Shown: positions 10,250-19,886 of the stretch, in pieces
Layout: every line of letters begins with the position of its first letter
Position numbering within the stretch: position 1 is the first letter of the stretch
Source of the DNA: Trichosporon coremiiforme
Taxonomy: Eukaryota; Basidiomycota; Tremellomycetes; Trichosporonales; Trichosporonaceae
Direction: 5' to 3'
DNA length: 64,000 bases
Assembly (NCBI GenBank): GCA_039545355.1
Contig: BCJJ01000012.1
Location: 1,257,067 to 1,321,066 of the forward strand
Notes under the pieces: model-generated
Seen by the model: only the letters and a program-made list of their open reading frames with translations
Told to the model about the DNA's origin: nothing
Database searches by the model: none
Made by a program: the position numbers and the translations under genes

Positions 10250-13101
10250 CTAGTCTTCCTCCTCATCCTCCCCCAGTCCGCCAACGCCTGCGACGTTCGG
10301 GATCCCGAGCCCGTCATACCGCATAGCAGCGCCTACATCTTCGTCCTCATCGTCACCACAGAGTTTCGCAAGAACAGCCATGTTGATCCGTCTGCTCCCC
10401 TTCTGCACAAGGGCGGCTGACACTTCCACTCCATCCTCATCATTCTCCTCGTCGACGGTGCCAGTCGAGTCAATCTGCCTCTGCGCAGCAGCGACACACC
10501 TCCCCTCGCTCTCGGCCCAGACGCGCTCGTACAGTTCCCTCCGTTGCTGAACTTCAGCCTCCGAGCACAGAATATCACTGATCCTTTCTCCCGGCGTCGA
10601 GAAGAGCGCGTCGAGTTCCCTGTCCAGTTCCCCGGGGCCGATGCGCTGTCCCTCAGGCGCGAGCCCGTCCTCAAGGTTCTCGCCGTAGAGATCGCGTCGC
10701 AGCTGCGCCATGGAGTGGACCACGTAATGCGCCGGAAACTCGATCGGCCTGATACCAAGTCTGAGCAGGGTTTCAGTGGGCGACCACTCGGTATGTCGCG
10801 CGATGAAAGGACCGAGGTCGACTTCGTGCGGGTCGCCCTCGAAGCCGAGACTCTTGTAGTACGCCGCGTCGAATTTAGAAGGGCAATCTCCAGCCCTGCG
10901 TTGCGCAGAGAGCCAGGTGTTCATCGCCGCCTCGATTTCCTTCGACACGGCTGCGCCGCGCCGACGCTCCGCGTCCGCGTTGAAGAAGGCGTACACCTCC
11001 CGCTCGCGCAGGAGGAGACCGACGTGGCGCGTCGCATTCGTTTCTTGCACGGGGACGAGTGTTGAGGCGTGCGATGGTGTCGGAGACATGGAGACTGAGC
11101 GGAGTGAGGTCGCCGCCGTCGTTGCCCGAGATGTCTTAAGGATACGCACAGTGCGCACTGGTGAGGGTTCGCGACTTGACGCTGTTGTGGGCGGAGACAG
11201 AGGGATCTGAGGCCCAGTACGCGGCCGCTTTGACGCGGGTTCAACAGATCTAGCCGGGGGACGCTTGGGCGGATCCGCGACGTCGCGCGCAACGGAGAAG
11301 CCATCCGGCCCAATACTGAAGCCGAATGGCACGGAACTGGGCCGCGTGTCGCCAGCGAGAAAGTCGGGACGAGACTCGTTGTCGAACTCCGGCTCCATTT
11401 CTTCGTCCGAACTATCTTCCCGAGTCGCCAGCAGCGTCTCAATCGGCACGTCCATCATGCGGAGCATGTCCTCGCGGCTCATCTGTTTCCTCCCCGATGT
11501 TCCTGGCGTCGAGCCCCTGGGAGTCGGCAGAGCAGCGCCTGGCGGTTGCGAAACTGCACGAAGCGAAGCGACCGCAGGCGAAGCAGGACTTGGATGTCGC
11601 GATGCCGGCGTCGATGCCGTCTTCCGTGCAGCCGCCTGCGCCTTCTTCGCATTCTTCGCCGCGATCTTGCGCATTTGCGTATCGTGGTTGTGCGCGCGGG
11701 CGAACATTTCAGCAGCTGTTCTATACTCCCGCCTGAGGGGCCAGGGTGGATTTCGTGTCGCAAGCCGGGTGCGCATGAGCAGGCTCCAATGTGTTGCTAT
11801 CACGGGCGCGGCCGCGTTGACCATCACTGCCTCGGGGATGCCGCGACGCTTGTCGCTCGCGTACCCCGACAGGCCTGTGCCGATGGTGCCCTTCTTTGGC
11901 GGGGGAATGATGGGTATCGTGAGCCGCGCAGCGGGGAAACTGGAGCTCCAGCCAACGATGAGCCGCTGCAGTTCGGACCGACGGCGGAGGACGTTGTGCT
12001 CGCTCCCGGCGTGTGGGAGGACCAGTTCTCTCGCCAGAGCAGTGAGGGAGGGGAGCACATCCCCGATCTCTGCCTCGAGGGAGACCAGTAGGAGTGCGGC
12101 GGAAACGTTGACACTTGCGCGGCTGCCCCAAAGACAGACTGTCTGCTGCGCGCAAAGCAGCCCGTACCCCGTCGTCAACACACGCTCCCAGTCGACGGTG
12201 CTGAGGAAATCCCACACAGCGGGACTGAGCTGGTAATCCTCTGGCCGGGCTAACTCAGGTTTGATACGGCGGCGGACAGCGACTGGCGTCAGGTCGCGCA
12301 CTTGAAGGTCTCGTATCCGATCGTCGTCTCCCAGCTTAGCGAGGTACTGTAACCGGTTCATGAGCACGAGCATTTGTGCGAGCACCACATCGGCAGCAGG
12401 TGGTGGTGGCCGAAGGTCCCAGAACGCACGCCCTGTGAGGCGGAGCATCTCCCAGCTCTCGAGGTATGCGGGATGATGAGGATCGAGAGAGTTTGAGCGC
12501 TCAAAGATAGCTCTCAGGCTGGGGGCCATGATGGTGCCGTCACCGCGGGAGGCACTGCTCCTTCCGGGATCAAGGGGCTTGACGTGCGCGAGGCGGTTGT
12601 TCACGACAAAGACGTTGCTCTCAGTGATAGCGAGCTGGACAGCAACAGCGAGGCGATACGCGACCTTCTTCGCCGTGTTGCTCGTTGTCGCGTGCTTGAG
12701 CCGTTTGTCCGTCAACTCCCGCCCGCGAAGGAGGTTGTACCAGTGCCGCGCGCCCGACTTGAAGTTGTCAGCGGGCTGCAGCGTGAGTCGACTCCGGCCG
12801 TCAAGCAGATAAGCGTCGAGAAGTCGGTTCACAAAGCCCTGTTGTCAGCTACAGCCATGGGCAAGAAAGCTGAACTCACCTCATGCTGCTTCTCGCGATA
12901 CTCGTCGAAAGAGACTGTGGACACGCCGTGCTCATTCATCAGCGCGCCCCACTGCGCCGTCTCATCGACTGTGTTCCGAGCCCCCGTCGCCACTTCGTCG
13001 ACCCTTCCACAGAAGGAGCAGCAGACGAGGAAGTCGGTCGTCGCCGCGCCGGGTTCGGCGCGCACGCCGGCCGCACGGCATTCAGCGCAGAGGTACGCCA
13101 T
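10250..13101 (-). CDS. Large zinc-ribbon protein resembling the TFIIB/Brf family
   Basis: Two exons (12880-13101, 10250-12838) give 936 residues. The start ATG at 13101 puts a zinc ribbon at the N-terminus: C5-x2-C8 and C28-x2-C31 followed by GRVDE, spaced as in TFIIB-type ribbons. Residues about 75-330 are helical and could form two cyclin-like repeats; the stretch VSAALLLVSLEAEIGDVLPS followed by a helix ending RRRSELQRLIVGW resembles the second repeat of Brf proteins. The remaining 550 residues are basic and Ser/Pro-rich, then acidic, ending in a Glu/Asp tail. If right, it would recruit RNA polymerase III or II at promoters. I cannot see a clear Brf1 TBP-binding domain, so a diverged or lineage-specific family member, or another zinc-ribbon protein, is possible. 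Confidence 0.45.
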
Positions 13102-13388
13102 ACTCCTTGTCACCGTCCGTCGGCTCGCAGCGTCGTAATGTTCAGTTGGTCAATTCGAAGCGGTAGACAAGGTGCGCGTCTGCTTCGACGAAGCTCGACG
13201 GCACCCTGCGCGTTGTGCAGGAAGGTCAAGAGTGTGGAAGACAGATGACTGGCGCGCGAAATCTCCTCTCATCGTGAGTTGCCGCCGGACCGGCAGGCGG
13301 AGGCAAAACGACAACAACAAAGTGTCCCATATGACGTTTTCGGGGACCTCCGGTCGATCGTGATTCCGCATCGACACTGACCTTGACC

Positions 13389-14086
13389 ATGCTGTTCTCG
13401 ACTGCTGTGCGCAACGTTGGCTTGAAGCAGGGCGCGCGCGTGAGTTTTGCTCTCGTTCTCCCATGACTGACAGCCAGCTCTTCTCCTCGAGCGCGATCCG
13501 CCTCGACCTCTCCCGCGTCACTCTAATCGGACGGTTGGGCGCTGACCCGATCCTGCGCAAGGTGAGCTACTTCTCGCGCCGCGATGGCTGATGACAGACA
13601 ACGTCCGGAAAGCCGTACTACACGTGAGATGAGCTAGACACAACAGCGAGCTGACGAGCAGGTATACGGTGGCGACGACAGTGGGCGCCCCAACAACAGA
13701 CGAGGAGGGCAGTGCGTAGCTCCTTCCTCCCTGGAAACTTAGAAACTTAGCTGACGACAGACCGCGTCAATCCTCCTACATCATGGCACACGATCTTTGC
13801 GTTCAACGACGCGTCGCACAACGTCCTTTCCCGCGTCGGCAAGGGGTGAGCTGGGTAGCGCACGTGAAGCTGACGACAGGTCAACCGTGTTTGTTGAGGC
13901 TGAGCTGGAGATGCGAGCAGGAGGGAACGCAACGGATGGCACGGCCTTCCCTGACCGGCCGCTGCTGAGGCACCGTGAGTTAGAGCCGTCACGGCGAACT
14001 GATTAGCAGAGCGCATCAACATCATCAACCTCATCAAGCCGGCTGATGCCGAGGCTGAGATCGAGGAGGAGGTCGAGGAGAGATAG
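13389..14086 (+). CDS. RIM1: Mitochondrial single-stranded DNA-binding protein
   Basis: Seven exons (13389-13439, 13478-13561, 13598-13623, 13662-13711, 13761-13845, 13880-13974, 14010-14086) encode 155 residues. No single frame is long, so an ORF scan does not see it. Residues 1-25 (MLFSTAVRNVGLKQGARLFS...) are a mitochondrial presequence. The OB-fold follows: VTLIGRLGADPILRK, the TVATTVGAP strand, SWHTIFAFND, VGKGSTVFVEAELEMR and a RINIINLIK last strand, all in SSB/Rim1 order. The C-terminus is Glu-rich. The protein coats single-stranded mtDNA during replication. Introns are only 34-50 nt, most with TGACGACAG or similar 3' ends. It is divergent from the zinc-ribbon gene with 287 bp between. 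Confidence 0.92.
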
Positions 14087-14348
14087 TCGGGAGGTCGACG
14101 TATCCAACACTCAGAAGCAACACCGCTCATGCATACCCCTCTCATTGGCTTGAACCGGTTGCCTGGTCTCCGAAAGGTCTGAGGCACAACGGCCACCCCA
14201 CTGAACGGCTACTGACGGCACTCGGTAGCAGGAAAGTCACTGCTGACACTAGATACATGCAGTCTACGACGTGAAGCGTGCTTATTCATTGTTAAATGTC
14301 CGCGTGCGATTTGCAACTGATTGTCCGTGATGTGCTGATGTAGGTGGT

Positions 14349-14929
14349 TCACGCCTCGAAGGCGGGCTCCTTGGTGTCCCAGAGCTGGCTCGGCGAGTCA
14401 GAGCGGGTCATGACCTTGAGCTTGGTGCCGTCGTGGGCGCAGTCGTCGTCGAGCTGGAGGCAGTAGTCTGTATGTCAGTCTGTGTTCTAGAAAGAGCGAG
14501 CGGGGTAGAACGTATACTCACTAGTGCCGAGAAGGCAGATGCGGCCGTTCATGGGCGCGCTCCAGGTGGTGTGGTCGTAGCCGCCGCTGCAGTCCATGAG
14601 AACGACGGGGGCGCCGTCGGCGAGCGGCGACTGCTGCACGCCCATGCACCAGTTCGAGTCGCCGAGCTTGAACATCGTGGGGTACTTGCCCGTGTCGGTG
14701 ACTGGGAGGTCAGCTACAGGAAACCGGCGGAGTGGGCTCGATACTCACAGGTCCAAGCCTGGTTGGAGGAGCCGGAGTAGCACTTCCAAACTTGGAGGGG
14801 GTTGCCGGCGACCTCCTTTCCGTCGGTGTTGTCAATGCAGAGGTCAAACATGTCGCCCTGGACCTTGACGTGCATGGCAGCGAGGGCTGGGGCGGCGAGG
14901 CCGACAGTGGCGAGGAGAGCGGCGAGCAT
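14349..14929 (-). CDS. Secreted ricin-B-type beta-trefoil lectin-like protein A
   Basis: Exons 14749-14929, 14522-14701 and 14349-14467 encode 159 residues. The N-terminus (MLAALLATVGLAAPALA) is a clear signal peptide. The mature part has the QxW-type repeat marks of a beta-trefoil: LCIDN...GNPLQVWKC...NQAWT, WCMGV...VVLMDCSG, then ICLLGTNYCLQLDD...SQLWD. Only the lectin-like fold is present; there is no enzymatic domain. Such proteins may bind sugars outside the cell or in the wall. A paralogue of identical length lies 1.6 kb away on the same strand. ATATAAG at 15021-15027 is about 92 bp upstream of the ATG. Confidence 0.78.
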
Positions 14930-15020
14930 TGCGATTACTGTACTTTGCTTAGTAGTGAGTGAGGTGCAAGGTGGGGCTGTTTGGGGAAGGAAGACTGTGT
15001 CGCTTTTGGTATCAGTGGGT

Positions 15021-15027
15021 CTTATAT
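15021..15027 (-). promoter_or_regulatory. TATA box of lectin-like gene A
   Basis: On the minus strand the sequence reads CCATATAAGACCC, about 92 bp before the ATG at 14929. Paralogue B has a TATA element at almost the same distance. Confidence 0.5.
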
Positions 15028-15540
15028 GGTTGGAGGCCTTGGAGGAGATGGAGTGACATGGACCCGTGTGTTACGTTGCACGACGGTGCACGCTGCACGA
15101 GTAGGGGAGTGCGGAGCGCACGGAGCGAAGGAGCAAGGAATGGTGAATCAGCCTGCCCCATGCCCCAGCCCGGCCCTGGTGTTCTGTGAGATCAGCTGCT
15201 CAGTCGTACGCTGTGGACCTCGGATCCTACCGCGTCGCTCCGACCAGATCTCAAGCCCGAGTGTACAGCCCCAGCCAGGAGGCGCCGGTCGGTTCGCTCG
15301 GAGGCGTTCTCTCCAACCGCTACAAGGCAACTCCGCGGGATGCGCAACGGATGCAACGCTCCCGACGAGTGGGCATCGAGCTTCACAGAATGGGCAGGGT
15401 TAGCGGGCATTCTGTCGCTACGCTCGGTACCTTCCTCGAGTATTGGCATGATTGGCTACGAGGACGAAGTGTGCGTACGCTTCAAAGTGACGTCAAAACG
15501 AGCAGATTTCGAGGGTTCAGCTAAGGTTTAGAGGGTATGC

Positions 15541-15562
15541 GAAGGGTCGCCGAAGGGTCGCC
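15541..15562. repeat. Tandem 11-mer GAAGGGTCGCC x2
   Basis: GAAGGGTCGCC at 15541-15551 is repeated exactly at 15552-15562 and followed by a partial GAAGGC. Confidence 0.8.
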
Positions 15563-16491
15563 GAAGGCTTGGCGTCGGCGTTTGATGAGCAGACGCTGCG
15601 GTTGCACCTGGAAGCCCTGGAAGTTGCACAGCTGTCAACGTTTTTTGAGCGCCGACGAGCGCCAGTTCGAAGCTTATGGGCATTTGCAGGAACTCGACGA
15701 AGCCGCGCGACGCCACGGCGCACAAAAACAACAGGTGTGTGACCCCTATGTCAGCCAGCAGCGGACAAACGGGCACGGTCGCACTGACTGACGGGCGTGC
15801 GTCTGCGGGCTTGCGGAAGAGGAACAGTCCGCGGCGCCAGGTGTAGGGAGTGCCCTCACACGACAACATGAAATTCAGAGGAAGCTCCGGTGCCTTTCCT
15901 CCATACCTGGAGGGGATCGAGACTAAGGGTGTCGTTACCATTCCCGCCGAGCGGTGTCAGCGGCGTGCTCCGAGCGAGTGTGCTGCATCTCCACGCATCT
16001 GACTGGCCATTGGACTCGCCTCCACATCGGTCAGTCTACGCCCGCGCGCATGAGCCATGGCCGAGCAACAGCGCGGTGTCTGAAAGTGGGCTACTGAGCA
16101 CTGAAGGTCACACGGAGGACGACGTTACGTTCGGCTGACACGGGCTTGAACGAGTGGCGATGCTAGCGACGCTCACTTTAAGCTTTTGACCGTCCGTTCA
16201 ACTCCTTCCAGTTCCATGACCTCTATTCTTACTCTGCTAATGTGCTGTTCCGTCAACGGAGACACAAAGACCTCTGTTTACTGGGGATATCCGACAAGAG
16301 AGCCGGGTGATCACCGACTGCAGAAACTGCACGGGCGGATCAGAGTTCAAGACTGTCCATTCAAACTACGGTACGGTGACTACAGACTCTGAGGAAGGAG
16401 TGAAGCATAGGGCGAATGTTCAAGTGTATGAAGTGTTCGATGTTCGTTCTGTTTTGACTCCTGACACTACCAGTGTCCTTACTTTCATTGT

Positions 16492-17539
16492 TCAGTTCGC
16501 AGGAGTCGTGTAGTCGAAGAACTGGAGAGCGGGCGGGGTGGTCTTGATTGCGATCTTGAGGCCGGTGCCGTTGTTGGGGCACTCGTCGTCGAGTTGCACG
16601 CAGTAGTCTGGATGTCAGTTTAACTCGTATTTCGGCCGTTAGGCGTGCTGTGTTATCGTGGACGCGATCGGCGATCGCAAGACATGGCTGGGGAGTTCTG
16701 GAATCTGAACCGCCTGGATCTGACATCTGTGACAGAACAAAGTCGACGTTGTCTCTCGCATCATGCACGAGGAACCAACAGTAGCGGCATCAGCCTGCCT
16801 CAGCTGACTAAGTTCCTGCAGTGTCAAACTGTAGAGCATCATTAAGGAGGGTGAGGCGGTGACGAGTCTCGAACGGGATCGGAAACAGGGGGTACAGAGG
16901 AATGTAACAAGCCGTACTCGTCTTCCTCCGGATCCGACGCTGCGGTCCATAAATTCCGCGCCCGTTCCTGGCCAGATCGGCTCAGGCCGATCCGCAGCTG
17001 CCTCTTTCCCTCCGTGTCACTTCTGCAATACGCCTTCCTCCATACTCCCGAAGAAACAAGGAAGAAACAACTCACTGGTGCCCAGAATACACATGTAGTC
17101 GCCAGTACGGTAGAACCAGGTCCTGTACCCGGGCCCGGTGCAGGGGGCGAGTACAACGGGTGCGTTCAGGAGGTTTCCGCCTGCTTGTCAGCTTTCAGCA
17201 AGAGCGGACTGGGAGACACAGGATGACATACTCGTGGGCCAAGCGACACCGATGCACTTTCCGGAAGTGCCCATCTTGAACTGCGTGGGAGCAGCGGCAT
17301 TCTGGTTGAAGGCCCAGGCTTGGTTCGTGTTGCCGCGGAAGCAATCCCAGCTGGAAAGATGAGCTACATGCTCGCGAGCATAGAGTATAGATGACTAACA
17401 CCTGCAGAGGGTTGCCGTCGCTCAGAACGCCGTTCGTGTTATCGATGCAGAGGTCAGAGCCAGCGTTCTTCGGCTTGATTTGGTTGTCTGCGAGGGCCGG
17501 GGCCGCGGCAGCGAGAGCGAGGAGGAGGGTTGTGAACAT
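16492..17539 (-). CDS. Secreted ricin-B-type beta-trefoil lectin-like protein B
   Basis: Four exons (17400-17539, 17232-17350, 17076-17180, 16492-16607) join to 159 residues, the same length as paralogue A. An in-frame upstream ATG at 17617 exists, but the signal peptide MFTTLLLALAAAAPALA argues for 17539. Shared marks with A: DLCIDNTNG, GNPLQVWDC, NTNQAW, APVVLAPC, CILGTNYCVQLDD. The last intron (after LGT/N) is at the same site in both genes, while the first two introns of B are absent from A and A's first intron is absent from B. The last intron of B is 468 nt (16608-17075), about ten times the local norm. Function is inferred only from the fold. Confidence 0.75.
16975..16992. repeat. Hairpin in the long intron of lectin-like gene B
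   Basis: GATCGGC at 16975-16981 and its exact complement GCCGATC at 16986-16992 surround a TCAG loop. It lies inside the 468-nt intron. Confidence 0.6.
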
Positions 17540-17636
17540 GGCGATTGTGAATGTCAGTGCGGTTGTGGTAAATGTAGTCGCTGATGAGCTGTGTGTTGTT
17601 GCTTGAGACTGCTGCATACTGCGAGAATATCATGGG

Positions 17637-17643
17637 CTTTATA
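17637..17643 (-). promoter_or_regulatory. TATA box of lectin-like gene B
   Basis: Minus-strand TCTATAAAGCCC, about 98 bp before the ATG at 17539, closely matching the arrangement in paralogue A. Confidence 0.5.
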
Positions 17644-18799
17644 GATATTTTGTAACCACCGAGTTGGACCGAGTGAGAATCCGCACGAACGTGCAGTGAG
17701 AGAATGATGAAAGACAGAGAGGGGTCCGAACATGCCTCCTGCAACTGCCACAACGCGAGTATTCTGGAACAAGTTCGGAACAGGACCGCCTCCGCTCTAT
17801 CTTTGGCAGACAAGATCTCGTCGCCACAGTTTCCCAGAATCACTGGCATTCCTTCATTTTCTCGGTGCTCAGTGCTTAGCTCTTTATTTCGGCATCCGCT
17901 ATCGACTATATGTCGGCGAGCCGACATTCTGGAAAAGTGAACATGCGATCTGGCCAGATCCGGCCAGCACCAAATCGAACAGCATTGCTATGGTGCCCGC
18001 GAGCCGAGATCAGAGATCAGTGAATAGAAGAGGTATGTTCTGGGCACGGTTCCGACGTGTGTGGTCGGGTGCAAAAACTGGCCAAGCAAATCAGTCAGAC
18101 CGACCAGTCTTGTTCTTGCCTCCGCTCACGATCATGCTCTAAATGCTGTACATGCCATCTCGTAGCGGAATACGTAGGCTGTTGTCGATCTGCTGTCAAC
18201 TGAGATGCAGCTTGCATTAATTCTGGGCATCACGGAGGCATGCTCGTTTGCTGTTGCTAAGGAGTCGAGGAAACGCCAGTGACGAACGTGCTCAACAGTT
18301 GACGGACCTGGACGGTTGTTCGCGTGTTTGCAGCTTGTTTGCATGGTTGCAGCAGTGTACCATAGTATCCTGTCAGATTTTCCGTAGCCTGCTTACAAGG
18401 GAAGCCGTTGTTCATAGTCAGCACTCTGGGTTGAGGAGTTGGACCTGACAGTCATGAGGCGAAATGCCGTGGACGACATTTTACGCACACGGCTTACCAC
18501 AGTAGTTCCAGCACCCATTTCCTTTCCGTGCAAGTGAGATTGTTCACCAGCTGCAATCTTTGGCTTCCGTAGTAGCCCGGCCGCGCGGCATCGCTGGTAA
18601 GGTCAGTGACGAAAGGTCAGTCGGAAGTTGAACCCCGGCGAAGCCTTCACGTTGTCTTCGCCCTTAGGAATCGTACATCGGTCCGGTCGTATGATACAGT
18701 CCAGGCCCCGCCTAGTTCTCCTTCGTCTCTTCTCCCGCTATCCGCTCAGCCATCGGTGTGCTCGTCTGCGTGAACTGCTTTAGCAGTTCCCTGTGCCTG

Positions 18800-19498
18800 T
18801 CAGCTTGCAACCCAACGCCCGCTGCACCATGCCTGCCCTCTCGCACGCTCATTCCACAGTTGGCAAACCTCCAACTGAAAAACACCCGACCATCTCAAAA
18901 CTGATAGCGTGATCGATCTGATCAGGCGCATTACGCGTAGAGCGCCCAACGGTGAAGGCAGGTAGACCCAAGTGCGGACTTACCTTCTCTCCGCAGCCTG
19001 CGCATCGAACACATTCGACAGCTCGCCAATCATCTGCGCGCTGATATGTCCGCCTGGAAGAGCTGTCGCAACAGCCTTCATTGCGTTTAACTTGGCTTGG
19101 ATCTCGCGCGCCTGCGGTCAGCTCATGGTCCACGGTACGAAGCTTCTTGCACCTGAGAACAGCCTCCACCACATCATTCTTTGCCAAATACCCTGCTACC
19201 TTCCCAATGGATTCCGATCCAGCTAGAGAGTCATTGAATGACGTTCAAGGTCTGAAAAGTGGTTCGGCAATCGTCGATATAACAGCAAGGAAGGAAGGCG
19301 GGCGAGAGATAAGGAAGAACGCACCTTAGTTACGACCTCGTCGATGGATGTATCTCCGCCCTCGGCGAGCTTGTACATGCATTCCAGCACATCCTCGACG
19401 CCAGGGAGGACAGAGGTGAATGTGTCAGACTTGCTGTCCGGAGTTGTGTCTGGCAACATTACGTGGTGGATGGTGATGTCGTGAGATCGCATCAACAT
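18800..19498 (-). pseudogene. Possible decayed or unresolved multi-exon gene of unknown function
   Basis: Several minus-strand pieces read like real protein: from ATG 19498 a helical stretch including VEDVLECMYKLAEGGDTSID, ending at a good donor (GTGCGT); then SESIGKVAGYLAKNDVVEAV; then AREIQAKLNAMKAVATALPG and ELSNVFDAQAAEK before another good donor (GTAAGT) and a short last piece ending TGA at 18800-18802. Branch-point and acceptor signals are present (CTGACCGCAG). However, I cannot join all pieces in one frame with canonical sites: the most protein-like middle piece needs a frameshift. It may be a degraded gene, a gene with an unusual splice, or chance. No family recognised. Confidence 0.25.
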
Positions 19499-19886
19499 TC
19501 GAGCTCGATGGTGAGTGTCGCCAGGCACCAAAAGTGGAGGTCAACCTTCCTCCTTCGCCTTCGCCTTCGCAGGTACTGACGTCGCCGCATCCGTACACAC
19601 CCTGCGCCTGTTCACTTCAAGCACTGCAGCTTGGAGACTACACCTCGCACAATCGCACACTCGCAAGCTCCGCGTCCGTATTCGCAAGTATTATGATGCA
19701 TCGTCCGCCACGTAAATGTGACATGTGTAAATGTTGCAAGTGAAGAAGAGTGTTGGAACCAATATGCGCTGTTTGTGTACAACATGTCCGTTCTTTAAGA
19801 ACAGACTTCGATGGGGTGAAAAAGGTTGGATGTAACAGAGGTTGATGGCAAGAATCGCAAATGTGCTGAGTGTTTCATGCCAAAGT

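Larger units (their letters stand above)
14930..16491. other. Spacer between the two lectin-like paralogues
   Basis: It contains the promoter of paralogue A and the terminator of paralogue B. No ORF resembles a protein; the longest (137 codons, minus strand, 15528-15941) has no family features. A small tandem repeat is present at 15541-15562. Confidence 0.5.
17540..19886. other. Gene-poor region upstream of lectin-like gene B
   Basis: It holds the promoter of gene B, a 14-bp perfect palindrome GATCTGGCCAGATC at 17947-17960, and a possible decayed gene at 18800-19498. No intact gene is recognised. Confidence 0.5.

Noticed and set aside
11265..12236. 323-codon plus-strand ORF opposite the zinc-ribbon gene
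   Set aside because: Antisense to a single 863-codon exon that has a proper ATG-led first exon and splice; the plus-strand peptide has no domain character.
15528..15941. 137-codon minus-strand ORF between the lectin-like genes
   Set aside because: No motif, signal peptide or good start context, and it covers a tandem repeat.
14349..17539. Lectin pair as a toxin gene cluster
   Set aside because: Only a signal peptide and a beta-trefoil are present; there is no catalytic chain, protease, transporter or immunity partner nearby.
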